Assembly (NCBI RefSeq): GCF_014643915.1
Contig: NZ_BMKE01000012.1
Coordinates: forward strand, 1-64,000
DNA from: Oceanisphaera marina
GTDB taxonomy: Bacteria; Pseudomonadota; Gammaproteobacteria; Enterobacterales; Aeromonadaceae
Direction: 5' to 3'
DNA: 64,000 nt
The notes under the pieces were generated by a model that saw only the letters and a program-made list of their open reading frames with translations, searched no databases and was not told the DNA's origin. Shown one piece after another: positions 48,702 through 57,950 of the stretch (within the stretch, counting starts at the first letter, position 1; each line of letters opens with the position of its first letter). A program made the position numbers and the translations under genes.

Positions 48702-48727
48702 AAAAAGACCGCCTCGGCGGTCTTTTT
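48702..48727. terminator. Bidirectional terminator between norB and the PAS-GGDEF gene
   Basis: AAAAAGACCGCC pairs with GGCGGTCTTTTT; both strands end in a T-run. It overlaps the stop codon of the convergent PAS-GGDEF gene. Confidence 0.85.
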
Positions 48728-49754
48728 ATATGCTGGATACAGGCGATTCCAGCGGTTGTGCCATACCCAGTTGAGCTGGGCTGGGTGGCTCGTGATAAGA
48801 AACACCCCGCTTGCCGGAGCGTTTAACCTGATACATGGCCGCATCGGCTTGTGCCATCACGTCACCAAAGCAGTCCTGCGCTTGTACCCCTTCCACTCCC
48901 ATGCTCATGCCGACATACGCATCACCATTATCCAGCTCGAAGGGCTGATCCAGGCAATGAATACACGCCGCGGTCAGCGGCCGGGTTCTGGCATCATGCA
49001 AAGGCCAGGGTAACAGCAAGACAAACTCATCGCCCCCCAAACGCGCCATAACCACTTCGGGCGGACATTGCTGCTGCAGACGCTCGGTAAACTGTATCAG
49101 CAAGCGATCTCCAGCTCGGTGTCCCAGGGTATCGTTCACCTGTTTGAAATCATCCAGATCGATAAAGCACAGGGTAAATTCGCCCGCTTGTTGCAGCTGC
49201 GAAAAGCGTTCGATCAAGCCCGTTCGATTAAGCAGCCCAGTCAGCGGATCCTTGTGGGCCAGCTGGGACAGTGCCTGCTCGTATTCTTTTTCTTGCGTGA
49301 TATCAATGTGAGTACCCATCACTCGCAATGGCACACCCTGCTCGTCCCATTCAACCACCCGGCCTCGGTCTTGCACCCAGGTCACCTTGCCGGTTTTACT
49401 CAGCATGCGGTGTTGCACCTCATAAAAATGATTACGGCCTTGTAGATGATCATAAAAATTATTCAGTACTTCTTCTCGATCTTCCGGGTGCAGGTGGGCC
49501 TTCCAAACTTCAAAGTTGGCTTCCAGCTCTTTGGGTTGAAAGCCGAGCATGGAGCCCCAGCGCCGATTGAAAATAATCAGCTTGCCGGTGATGATATCGA
49601 GCTGCCAGACACACAGGCCGGTGCCATCCATGGCCGCGTCCAGTTTTTCTCTGGCGTCGGCAGCAATGCGTTTCAGGCGTTCGTTTTCGGCCTGTAGCCT
49701 CAGTAATTCTCGGGAAGGAGTCATATCCATATCAAGACTCTTGTCAGTCATCAT
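48726..49754 (-). CDS. PAS-GGDEF diguanylate cyclase
   Basis: 342-residue cytosolic protein: short coiled N terminus (LLRLQAENERLKRIAADAREKL), PAS/PAC domain at 45-160 (GTGLCVWQLDIITGKLIIFNRRW ... GTHIDIT), GGDEF domain with DPLTGLLNRTGL and intact RLGGDEFVLLL. No EAL domain. Convergent with norB; no evidence that it is coregulated. Confidence 0.9.
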   Translation of the reverse strand: MMTDKSLDMDMTPSRELLRLQAENERLKRIAADAREKLDAAMDGTGLCVWQLDIITGKLIIFNRRWGSMLGFQPKELEANFEVWKAHLHPEDREEVLNNFYDHLQGRNHFYEVQHRMLSKTGKVTWVQDRGRVVEWDEQGVPLRVMGTHIDITQEKEYEQALSQLAHKDPLTGLLNRTGLIERFSQLQQAGEFTLCFIDLDDFKQVNDTLGHRAGDRLLIQFTERLQQQCPPEVVMARLGGDEFVLLLPWPLHDARTRPLTAACIHCLDQPFELDNGDAYVGMSMGVEGVQAQDCFGDVMAQADAAMYQVKRSGKRGVSYHEPPSPAQLGMAQPLESPVSSI

Positions 49755-50240
49755 TAATGCACTTCCGCCCCCCTGATCTGGATTGACGGCACGTTAGCCA
49801 AGCACTGGCTTGATGTGACGGCAATAATATCACGGTTCATTCCTTCACGAGATCAGCTTGTTCACTTTTTAGCCTGTTACATCGACATCACATGAGAGAT
49901 CGAAAAACGCGACGGCCATTGAGACACTTCCGCCTTCCATGGCGGTCGGATTTATGCGAAACCCTATCGAGAATGTACCTGCAGCGGCTCGGGGAACCTC
50001 CCCTGGTTCGACCTTTATAGAGCAACAAAATAGACCGCTTGTTTAATCAGTTTGGAATTATTTAAAAACAAAGGCTTTTTTCATGAAAGTCTTGGATTAA
50101 AAGCACGGTCAGAATGGCGTAGGTGTGCCTCGAGGCAACTTGCTACCAGGCAGTTCGAAGAGAGTTTATTTATGTAAACGGGCGCAAAGATCGTCAGGTC
50201 GGGCGCCATAAGTGACGAAGAACAATAGCGGAGCCAGATA
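49755..50240. other. Gene-free region
   Basis: 486 bp between the divergent PAS-GGDEF and DCC genes. It must hold both promoters. No ORF, RNA gene or clear repeat was seen. Confidence 0.5.
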
Positions 50241-50615
50241 ATGTTAACCGTGTTTTATGATAGTCGCTGTGGCCTGTGCAATCGGGAAATCGCCTTTTAT
50301 CGTCACTATAGTCGGCCAGATTTGGTCCTGTGGCTGGATATCTGGCAACATGAAACACAACTGGCGGCACTCGGCTTAACGCCAGCACAATGTCTACAGC
50401 AACTGCATCTGCTGGATGAACATCATCAGCTGCATACCGGGGTGGATGCATTTATATTGATGTGGCAAACCGTTCCTCGTTTAAGCATCCTGGCCAAGCT
50501 TGCTACTCTGGCTCCCGTTCGTGGCCTGCTGCGTATGGGATATGCCCTTTTTCTGATCTGGTACAAACGCCAACCCCATGTACAACAATGCATACTCGCA
50601 GATAAGAAGGAATAA
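50241..50615 (+). CDS. Thiol-disulfide oxidoreductase, DCC1-like (DUF393)
   Basis: 124 residues with the family opening VFYDSRCGLCNREIAFYRH containing D-x-x-C-x-x-C, and DAFILMWQTVPRLSILA. Role in redox exchange inferred from the CxxC thioredoxin-like motif. One base before the next gene, so an operon. Confidence 0.87.
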   Translation: MLTVFYDSRCGLCNREIAFYRHYSRPDLVLWLDIWQHETQLAALGLTPAQCLQQLHLLDEHHQLHTGVDAFILMWQTVPRLSILAKLATLAPVRGLLRMGYALFLIWYKRQPHVQQCILADKKE

Positions 50616-50616
50616 C

Positions 50617-51603
50617 ATGAAACCCAGCATTGCCATCATAGGTGCCGGTTTAGCCGGCTTGACTCTGGCCCGTGACCTGAGCCCACACGCAGATGTTACT
50701 TTGTTTGAAAAAGCGCGAGGTCTGGGGGGGCGCATGTCGACTCGCCGTAACGATACCCACCAATGGGATCACGGCGCTCAATTCTTTACCGCCCGCAGCT
50801 CGGCTTTCAAAACACTGCTGACTCCGTTTATTGCCGACGGTACTGTCGTGGAATGGCAGCCGAATATTACCACGTTGAGTCCCGACAAAGCGCCGTTCAA
50901 GCGGCCCTGGTTTGAACCTCATTATGTGGCAGCACCGGCCATGAACCGGCTGCTTAAAGCCATGGCAACAGACCTGGAGGTACGTCTCAGCACTCGAGTG
51001 GAAAAAGTAGAGCAACAGCAGGATAAATGGCGACTGCTGGATGAAAATGCTGCGTTGCTGGGGGAGTTCGATTGGGTGATAAGCTCGGCGCCCCTGCCAC
51101 AAACCCGGGCACTACTGCCCGCTCGTTTATTAGGCGATACCCTGGCGCGCTATAGCATGCTGCCTTGTTATTCCCTGTTACTGGCGATAGATGACGCCGA
51201 CTTACCGTGTTGGGACGCGGCCCAGGTCAACAATGCCCCCATTCGCTGGATTGCCTGTAATCACAGACTACCAGGCCGCAACCGCGAGGCGGGTGCCATT
51301 GTGGTTCACAGCACCTCTGATTGGGCCACTGCCCACCTGGAAGACGATCAGGAAGCGGTCAAGCAACAGCTAATCGAATCGTTTTGCGCCCTGAGTGGAG
51401 TCAATGCGAAGGCAATCACTCAGGCTCAACTGCATCGCTGGCGCTATGCCTTGAGTAGCGACGTCGCCGAACCCGATGCCGAATTTGTGTTAAATGCATC
51501 GGCTCGGCTGGCCGCCTGCGGCGACTGGTGTTTGGGTGGCCGCGTAGAAGCCGCCTTTACCAGTGCCCACCAGCTGGCAGCCGTATTGCTCAAGCAGCTT
51601 TAA
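50617..51603 (+). CDS. FAD/NAD(P)-dependent oxidoreductase, renalase-like amine oxidase
   Basis: 328 residues: dinucleotide-binding IAIIGAGLAGLTLARDLS, then EKARGLGGRMSTRRNDTHQWDHGAQFFTAR and C-terminal FAD block ARLAACGDWCLGGRVEAAFTSAHQLA. Flavoprotein of the renalase-like group; substrate unknown. Cotranscribed with the DCC-family gene. Confidence 0.88.
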   Translation: MKPSIAIIGAGLAGLTLARDLSPHADVTLFEKARGLGGRMSTRRNDTHQWDHGAQFFTARSSAFKTLLTPFIADGTVVEWQPNITTLSPDKAPFKRPWFEPHYVAAPAMNRLLKAMATDLEVRLSTRVEKVEQQQDKWRLLDENAALLGEFDWVISSAPLPQTRALLPARLLGDTLARYSMLPCYSLLLAIDDADLPCWDAAQVNNAPIRWIACNHRLPGRNREAGAIVVHSTSDWATAHLEDDQEAVKQQLIESFCALSGVNAKAITQAQLHRWRYALSSDVAEPDAEFVLNASARLAACGDWCLGGRVEAAFTSAHQLAAVLLKQL

Positions 51604-51800
51604 TCGGCCATTTTTCATAACGAATCATTATCTCTTCATGATTAAAAGCGATAGCCGTCTTTATAAAACAAGCCATCGCTTTTCATCGTCAACTGACTGC
51701 CTGGTTTCTTATTAACAACAAAAATACCATTATATTAAATTATGTTTATAATGATGAATAATTAGACAAGATGAATGGCGTTTACTCGGGAGGCGCGATA

Positions 51801-52088
51801 ATGAATATTCAATCTGCCTTTTCTGCCGGTTTGCAGGGATATCAACGTTCGGCCGATAGCGTCACCGAAGCATCACTGAATATCAGCCGGCAAAATATCA
51901 ATACGCTTGCCAATCAATCCAGCACAGGGGCCGAGGTCAATCCGGATCAGTTTGTGGATGCCAGCAAAAAATCCGCAACCAACAGCCTGATTCAGCTGCA
52001 ACAGGCTGAATTGCACGCGCAGGCCAACGTGCACAGTATTAAAACGGCCGAAGGTATGCTCGGCACCTTGATCGATATTCGGGTGTAA
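51801..52088 (+). CDS. Small flagellar-rod-like protein
   Basis: 95 residues: MNIQSAFSAGLQGYQRSADSVTEASLNISRQ and C-terminal LHAQANVHSIKTAEGMLGTLIDIRV look like the N- and C-terminal helices of flagellar rod/hook proteins joined without a middle. GGGAGG box before the ATG. Sits 1 bp before the SprA-type gene. Function unknown. Confidence 0.7.
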   Translation: MNIQSAFSAGLQGYQRSADSVTEASLNISRQNINTLANQSSTGAEVNPDQFVDASKKSATNSLIQLQQAELHAQANVHSIKTAEGMLGTLIDIRV

Positions 52089-52089
52089 T

Positions 52090-52971
52090 ATGCAGATCTC
52101 TCGTCCTACTCAGGATATCTCTTCCTTTGCCCAGCCAGCGGCTGCCAGCCTGATCCAGCAAGAGAACGAACGGCGCCCGCGTATTGAGCCGGTCGCACCC
52201 ACGGATCAATCCGCCACCGGGCAAACGGCAACAGACAGTTTTACGTCATCACAACAGCCCGAGACTCCCGGGCTTTATAATCGCCAGGGTAAAACGGGTG
52301 CTGGACCAACCGCCGAGACCGATAAGCCAACAGAAACTGCGGTTGTCGCCGCTCAGAACGAAGACAAGACGACAGAGTCGGCCACTGAGGAAACCGACGA
52401 GGCCGGCTCGAGCAGCCGGCAGAAAAATGTAGCAGGTAAAGAACTGACTCTTGAGCAGCAAGACGAACTATTGCAACTGCAACAACGAGATCAGGAAGTG
52501 CGGGTACACGAACAGCAACATGCCAGTGTGGGTGGTCGACACACAGGTACACCCAGCTACGAGTATGAAACCGGCCCCGATGGCAAACAGTATGTGGTTG
52601 AAGGAGAAGTGTCGGTCGATCTCTCTCCTGTTGCCGGTGACCCCATGGCCACCATAGAGAAAATGCAGCAGGTAAAAGCCGCGGCGCTGGCCCCTGCCGA
52701 GCCGTCGCAGGCGGACAAAAATGCCGCTGCCCGTGCCGAGCAGTTGATTATGGAAGCCCGCGCAGAGCTGCAACAAAACGCCAAGCCTGCGAAAGATGAT
52801 AACGCGATGGCAGACAAGACGACGACGGTTAAGTCACAAACGGATATTGCTACCGAGCCCCCTACGACTAAAGATGCCTATGGCCAGATGGAGCTGAGAA
52901 ATCAGGTGATTGCCGGTGTATACGGCAAGGCGGCACAAACGCATTCGCAAAACCTGCTTAACCTCGCTTAA
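52090..52971 (+). CDS. SprA-related putative metalloprotease
   Basis: 293 residues. Residues 1-130 are low-complexity, Thr/Glu/Gln rich. The conserved part begins with RVHEQQHASVGG, an HExxH motif at 140-144, and continues YEYETGPDGKQYVVEGEVSVDLSPVAGDP and KAAALAPAEPSQAD, the SprA-related family pattern. HExxH suggests zinc peptidase activity, not shown for the family. Paired with the small rod-like protein; a weak hairpin (53001-53021) follows. Confidence 0.82.
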   Translation: MQISRPTQDISSFAQPAAASLIQQENERRPRIEPVAPTDQSATGQTATDSFTSSQQPETPGLYNRQGKTGAGPTAETDKPTETAVVAAQNEDKTTESATEETDEAGSSSRQKNVAGKELTLEQQDELLQLQQRDQEVRVHEQQHASVGGRHTGTPSYEYETGPDGKQYVVEGEVSVDLSPVAGDPMATIEKMQQVKAAALAPAEPSQADKNAAARAEQLIMEARAELQQNAKPAKDDNAMADKTTTVKSQTDIATEPPTTKDAYGQMELRNQVIAGVYGKAAQTHSQNLLNLA

Positions 52972-53069
52972 CAGCATTCACCTTTAACCTTCACTCACCT
53001 GGCAGGTCTGCAGCCCCTGCCTTTAATAACGCAACATGATTATTCTTCCAGCTTAAACAGCGAGCGCAT

Positions 53070-53558
53070 GTGACACCTCTTAAATACCTTGCCGGGTACC
53101 CGGCTTCCATTCAGACACAAGCCTCTGAACTCATCAGTAGTGGCAAGCTTGGGGGGTATCTTGAACGCAAATACCCCCAGACCCATCAAATACAAAGTGA
53201 TAAAGCGCTTTATAGCTATGCGAATGAGCTCAAAAGTCAGTACCTGCGAAAAAGCGCTCCGCTGAGCCAGGTACGTTACGACAGTAAACTCAAGGTGCTC
53301 AAGCATGCACTGGGCGTACATACTTTTCAGTCTCGGGTACAGGGTAGTAAATTAAAGGCCCACAACAGCATCACAGTCGCGACCCTGTTCAAGGCCGCCC
53401 CGCCAGAATTTTTGCGCATGATAGTGGTACATGAACTGGCCCATTTTCGAGAGAAGGAACATAACAAAGCCTTCTATCAACTATGCTGCCATATGGAACC
53501 TGAGTATCATCAGTTTGAACTGGATACCCGCCTGTGGTTACAGTGGCGAGAACTATGA
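53070..53558 (+). CDS. YgjP-like metallopeptidase-domain protein
   Basis: 162 residues, GTG start. C-terminal zinc site VVHELAHFREKEHNKAFYQLCCHMEPEYHQFE is the YgjP/DUF45 signature (HELAH plus a later His). Related proteins carry a WLM-type fold. Single gene. Confidence 0.85.
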   Translation: MTPLKYLAGYPASIQTQASELISSGKLGGYLERKYPQTHQIQSDKALYSYANELKSQYLRKSAPLSQVRYDSKLKVLKHALGVHTFQSRVQGSKLKAHNSITVATLFKAAPPEFLRMIVVHELAHFREKEHNKAFYQLCCHMEPEYHQFELDTRLWLQWREL

Positions 53559-53702
53559 TGTATTTAGCCTGAAATGTGATGTTTTTGTTACTAGAATGTA
53601 TGTGTAGATCAAATCTACTAAGGTTATGTGGTATGTACGTATATCACCCTAGTCATCACACTTCTAGAATACGTTCGGAAGCATAACGTCAGGATAATAA
53701 CC

Positions 53703-54317
53703 ATGAAAAAACTCGTATTCCTAGCCAGTGCCCTGGCTATACATGCATTGCCGGCAGTCGCCGAGATGCCCCCGCAGGCAGCGGCCTGTGTCAGCTGTCA
53801 TCAGCCAACAGGCCTGGGAATGGCAAATTTGGCCCCCTCTATTGCAGGCATGCCCGCCTCTTATCTGGCCGCTCAGCTGGAGCACTTTAAATCCGGTACA
53901 CGCAACAATGCCATCATGAAACCCATGGCCATGATGCTGGACGACGCCGGCATCAAGGCGACCAGTGAGTGGTTTGCCAGCCTGCCGGTCGCACTCCCTG
54001 CCAACCCAGCTTTCCGTGGTGAAAAACAACCACAAGACCTGACAGAGCTTGGAGAAAAACTGGCTTACCTAGGCGATTGGGAGCGTGATCTGCCTAGCTG
54101 TGTGGCCTGTCATGGTCCGGAGGGCGTAGGTGTAGGCGAAACATTTCCTCACCTTGCTGGTCAGCATGCTGACTATATCGAAAGTCAGTTGAAGGCATGG
54201 CAAGACGGGGCACGCAGCGGCGACAGCAATGGCTTGATGGGTCATGTGGCCAAGAAACTGACCGCAGAAGAAATGACCGCCGTTGCCAACTATTTTGCCA
54301 ACGTGGAGACCAAATAA
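53703..54317 (+). CDS. Dihaem cytochrome c4-like protein
   Basis: 204 residues: signal peptide ending AVA at about 20, two c-type haem sites CVSCH (near 29) and CVACH (near 138), each domain with the LAPSIAGMPASYLAAQLEHFKSGTR / FPHLAGQHADYIESQLKAWQDGAR pattern of cytochrome c4. Periplasmic electron carrier. Its stop overlaps the start of the next cytochrome gene by one base, so they work together. Confidence 0.9.
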   Translation: MKKLVFLASALAIHALPAVAEMPPQAAACVSCHQPTGLGMANLAPSIAGMPASYLAAQLEHFKSGTRNNAIMKPMAMMLDDAGIKATSEWFASLPVALPANPAFRGEKQPQDLTELGEKLAYLGDWERDLPSCVACHGPEGVGVGETFPHLAGQHADYIESQLKAWQDGARSGDSNGLMGHVAKKLTAEEMTAVANYFANVETK

Positions 54318-55375
54318 TGTTCAGACTCTCTTCTTCAACTCTGCTGCTTGGTTTGTCACTAGCCACCGTAAGTACTGCCTATGCTGCCGATGTGGGCAAG
54401 CTGGCGATACAGGACGAGCTGCCGGTAGGCCAGGCCGCCGGCGAATATCCGCGCCCCCCCAGCTGGGATCAACTACCCGAAGGTGAGCTGGGTGAGAAAG
54501 TACTGCGTGGCTATGAACATTTCGTCAACACCCAGTCACTGGCCCCCGAGTTTGTGGGTAACGGCCTGAACTGCGTCAACTGCCATATGGATTCGGGTAA
54601 AAAAGAAAATGCCGCTCCATTATGGGCCGCTTACATGAGTTATCCGGCGTTTCGTAAGAAAAACAACAAGATCAACGATTACCAGGAGCGTATTCAGGGC
54701 TGCTTCCTGTATTCCATGAACGGCACTCCGCCGCCAACGGATGATCCGGTATTGGTTGAGCTGTCTGCCTACGCCTACTGGCTGGCTCAAGGCACTCTCA
54801 CCGGTGAAAGTTTCGATCCCGCCGATATGGCCGTCCCCAGTGACGCCGAACTACTCAAGGGCGGCAAGCGGGATGATTTTCCCTTTATGCAATCCTACCT
54901 GGATGCTGGCGGCAGCAAAGAACCAGCACTGCCTGGTCGTGGTTATCCCGTCATAGATGAACCCGAACAGGCTCCGGATATTGCCCGTGGCAAAACCGTA
55001 TACGAGCAGGAATGTTCGGTATGCCATGGCGCCAACGGGGAAGGGCAGATGGTTAACGAACGTTATGTATTCCCGCCATTATGGGGTCCGGAAACCTATA
55101 ACTGGGGGGCTGGTATGCAGCGTGTTAATACTGCCGCTTACTTCATCAAGCGCAACATGCCTCTGGGCCAGCCAGGCAAGCTGACCGATCAGCAAGCCTG
55201 GGATGTAGCCATGTACCTGGATACTCGAGAGAGACCACAGGATCCACGTCATCATGATGATATTGCCAAAACCCGCGAACAATTCCACGGTGGCAAGAGC
55301 TATTACGGTACTGAAGTAGAAGGCAAGATATTAGGTAGCGAAAGCTATCCCAATCATCCGAACAAGCCTCAGTAA
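54317..55375 (+). CDS. Dihaem cytochrome c, TsdA-like (thiosulfate dehydrogenase family)
   Basis: 352 residues: signal peptide ending AYA at 23, haem sites CVNCH (86-90) and CSVCH in the second half. The segment NGLNCVNCHMDSG...RIQGCFLYSMNG has Cys129, at the place where TsdA uses a Cys as axial ligand of the active-site haem. TsdA oxidises thiosulfate to tetrathionate or the reverse, with a c4-type partner (TsdB) often encoded beside it, as here. Other dihaem enzymes of the group are possible. Ends in a clear terminator. Confidence 0.82.
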   Translation: MFRLSSSTLLLGLSLATVSTAYAADVGKLAIQDELPVGQAAGEYPRPPSWDQLPEGELGEKVLRGYEHFVNTQSLAPEFVGNGLNCVNCHMDSGKKENAAPLWAAYMSYPAFRKKNNKINDYQERIQGCFLYSMNGTPPPTDDPVLVELSAYAYWLAQGTLTGESFDPADMAVPSDAELLKGGKRDDFPFMQSYLDAGGSKEPALPGRGYPVIDEPEQAPDIARGKTVYEQECSVCHGANGEGQMVNERYVFPPLWGPETYNWGAGMQRVNTAAYFIKRNMPLGQPGKLTDQQAWDVAMYLDTRERPQDPRHHDDIAKTREQFHGGKSYYGTEVEGKILGSESYPNHPNKPQ

Positions 55376-55398
55376 ACAAAACAGAAATCATAAATGAC

Positions 55399-55423
55399 AA
55401 GGGCCGGTTATCCGGCCCTTTTT
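55399..55423 (+). terminator. Terminator of the cytochrome pair
   Basis: AAGGGCCGG/CCGGCCCTT stem with TTAT loop and a T-run. Confidence 0.87.
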
Positions 55424-55456
55424 CGGTGTGCCCGCAAACCTTGTTGCGCAATCATG

Positions 55457-56437
55457 TCAAAACATGATCGGCATACCAAAGTTCAGCTGAACATCCGGCG
55501 CATCTTCAGTCAGACCCGCCTGCAAGCTCATGTTTACGGAAGTTCTATCACTCAGTACCAGCGAGAAGCCGGTAGTCAGGCTGTCCAGTTGCAACACTTC
55601 CCCGGATTGTCTGCCATTTATCGACGATTCAAATACAGTTCTGTGGTTGATCCCGAGACTGAAAGACAATCGGTCGTTAACAGCAAAGCCCATTCCCATC
55701 CCGAGGAAGAAGCTGTCGCCCAGATCTATTTTGTCATTAGCCAGCCTGTCATTATCCAGATCTATACCCGCATCGGCTTCCATATTCCAGGTATAACCAC
55801 CGGTGGCAAATAAAACCGCAGGATCAAGTGGATAGATCATGGTCAGGTTGGGCTCAAGTGACCAGGATCCAGACCCCGTCGGTGGATCCTTGAATATGTT
55901 GTTTCTATCAAGCTCCTGATCGAAGGGCGACTTACCCGTATCAGACTTAACCCTGAGCCCGCCAATCCAGTAAGGAGCGGATTCCAGGTTAAATTGATAA
56001 CGTATTGCGGCTTCAATATCTCCAAGCCCGCCGCCACTAGAAGTAAATTTGGTCGGGTTTTGAACCCCAGTATCCTGATTTCGCTTGGTAATACTGTCGT
56101 GACGGTATACCCAGGGCGCTCTTAGTTCCAGTTCGATACGATTGGTCAACCCATAGCGAGCGGCCAGGGCCCAGGTAAACGTCGTCAAGTCAGCATCTTC
56201 TGCTTCGATAATGCCCACAAGCAGCGCGGGAAGTTGGGTGAAACCCAAAATAGAAATGCGATTAGAGGTGTTTTGTGAGTAGCTGAAGGTAGGTTCAAGT
56301 TCAAATTTACCTTTGGGAGTCATTACCCCCTGGGTTTCAAGAGCATTGGCTACCGAATTAACGACTTGTCTATCTTGCGCCTGAGCAGTCCCTATTACAG
56401 AGAGCAGTAAGCCGGCTGATATTATCCTTGTTTTCAT
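55457..56437 (-). CDS. Outer-membrane beta-barrel protein of the Fap-like locus
   Basis: 326 residues: signal peptide ending AQA at about residue 20, then alternating amphipathic strands and a C-terminal Phe (GMPIMF). The opening GKFELEPTFSYSQNTSNRISILGF fits the MetA-pathway-of-phenol-degradation barrel family, commonly annotated only as transporter. Start at 56437 has AGGAGG inside the last codons of the regulator gene, with a 2-bp gap, so it is translated with it. By position it could be the export pore for the secreted proteins encoded upstream, like FapF; it lacks an obvious N-terminal coiled coil. Confidence 0.7.
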   Translation of the reverse strand: MKTRIISAGLLLSVIGTAQAQDRQVVNSVANALETQGVMTPKGKFELEPTFSYSQNTSNRISILGFTQLPALLVGIIEAEDADLTTFTWALAARYGLTNRIELELRAPWVYRHDSITKRNQDTGVQNPTKFTSSGGGLGDIEAAIRYQFNLESAPYWIGGLRVKSDTGKSPFDQELDRNNIFKDPPTGSGSWSLEPNLTMIYPLDPAVLFATGGYTWNMEADAGIDLDNDRLANDKIDLGDSFFLGMGMGFAVNDRLSFSLGINHRTVFESSINGRQSGEVLQLDSLTTGFSLVLSDRTSVNMSLQAGLTEDAPDVQLNFGMPIMF

Positions 56438-56439
56438 AT

Positions 56440-57687
56440 TTACCTCCTGATTCCATATCTTGCTATCAACCGGTGTAACGAAGCTCTGGAAATACAAAGC
56501 AACTCGGCAGCCCTCCCCGGGCGCCCCGACACCAGATTAAGAACTCTCTTTATTGCAAGTGCTTCGGCCTCCTCTCTTGCCTTTCGTAAGCTCAAATTGG
56601 CATGTTCTTCTGGAGTCAACTTTTCTTTCAGCCCTATTAGCTCGGCCCTTAAATAGCTTTCCTCACAAGAAGAAATACCCACAGCGATCCTTTCTATAAG
56701 CTCAGTTACATTACCAGGCCAGTCATACTTGGCGATGGCCTGCTCTGCATCACTGGAAAAGCCCAGAATTCTTTTTTCTTTTTCGCGACATAATTTGTGA
56801 AGATAATATTCAGCTAAAACAAGTTTATCCTGCCCCCTATCCCTTAACGGTGGTATGCTCAACCAGTTGTTTTTCAGCAACATGAGAAAGCAGGGAGAAA
56901 ACACACCCGCCGTACCCAGATCATCAAAATTAAAACGACTACAAAAAACAAACTCGCAGCGATTAAATGTCTGTTCTTTCACTGAAAATAAATCACATAA
57001 TTGATGTTGAACATCCAGAGAGGAATGTTCAACATCACTGATAAAAAGGCAAACCTCATCATTGCTGTACTTGTTTAATATAAACTCAAACCTGGACTGA
57101 TAATCATTAAAATCAATACAACCAGCACTTAGCTCTAGAAAATGAAGACCCTTAAAATTAGCCCAGGATTCAGCCAACAGTCGTCTTCCTGTGCCTTTTT
57201 CACCAGACAGAGTAATGCCACCACCTGAGTGCTGATGAAGATATTGCAAGACATTTTTAAAAGCATTATGCTTTCCTATTATTTCTCCTCGCTGAAACAA
57301 TAAGTTCAAATTGCTTTTAAGATTCGTCATGCCATAGGCTCTACCTATGGTAATAAACAATTTATCCTCCGATATAGGGGTGGTGTGATAATCATAGCAA
57401 TGTGTCACCACAAAAAGCTGCCATTCTTTTTGGGACAACTGACATTTAGAGAGCACGGCAATCCAGGACACGCCTTGGTAACTATTAAGCCAACATTCTA
57501 ATTTAGCATCTGGTTTATCTACTCCGCTACAGTCAATGATGCCGATCGGTGCTTCGGTGCTATCAAGATACAGCGCTGCGGCTTCCAGGCTTTTGTATCT
57601 TATCAATGTCCAGTTAGAGTGCTGGTTACCCAGCACTCGCAGGCCTGAAGAATACTGAAGAACCAGAACCTCCCTCTCTAAGGTCAT
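56440..57687 (-). CDS. Degenerate enhancer-binding-protein homologue, VpsR-like
   Basis: 415 residues from the ATG at 57687 (AAGGTGAG box). N-terminal receiver-like domain without a clear phospho-Asp, ending DYHTTPISEDKL and GRAYGM (99-120), a pattern I associate with VpsR-type regulators. The AAA+ domain is degraded: Walker A is GEKGTGRR (162-169, Arg for Lys), Walker B region reads LFISDVEH, and no GAFTGA loop is present. The sensor block YDWPGNVTEL and the C-terminal Fis HTH (SGRPGRAAELLCISRASLHRLI) are intact. It probably binds DNA without activating sigma-54. Likely regulator of this locus. Confidence 0.75.
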   Translation of the reverse strand: MTLEREVLVLQYSSGLRVLGNQHSNWTLIRYKSLEAAALYLDSTEAPIGIIDCSGVDKPDAKLECWLNSYQGVSWIAVLSKCQLSQKEWQLFVVTHCYDYHTTPISEDKLFITIGRAYGMTNLKSNLNLLFQRGEIIGKHNAFKNVLQYLHQHSGGGITLSGEKGTGRRLLAESWANFKGLHFLELSAGCIDFNDYQSRFEFILNKYSNDEVCLFISDVEHSSLDVQHQLCDLFSVKEQTFNRCEFVFCSRFNFDDLGTAGVFSPCFLMLLKNNWLSIPPLRDRGQDKLVLAEYYLHKLCREKEKRILGFSSDAEQAIAKYDWPGNVTELIERIAVGISSCEESYLRAELIGLKEKLTPEEHANLSLRKAREEAEALAIKRVLNLVSGRPGRAAELLCISRASLHRLIARYGIRR

Positions 57688-57950
57688 CTTGCACTCACCT
57701 TCATCATCCATGTCATATATCACTATAGAACAGAACGAAGCGGTCACGGGAAATGAAAGAAAAAACACCAAGCTGGCTGCCATACCTGCTGCCAGAAGAG
57801 GCTGTGAGAGGGAAGTAAATTAGCAAGCCATGATATTTATTACTGGCCGAAATACTTCCCAGTGATACAACAGCATAAAAATAATTAATTTAACTCTACA
57901 ATGACTCTCAGTTCGATCAAGAGTCCGAATTAAGATATTATTCTTCAGCA

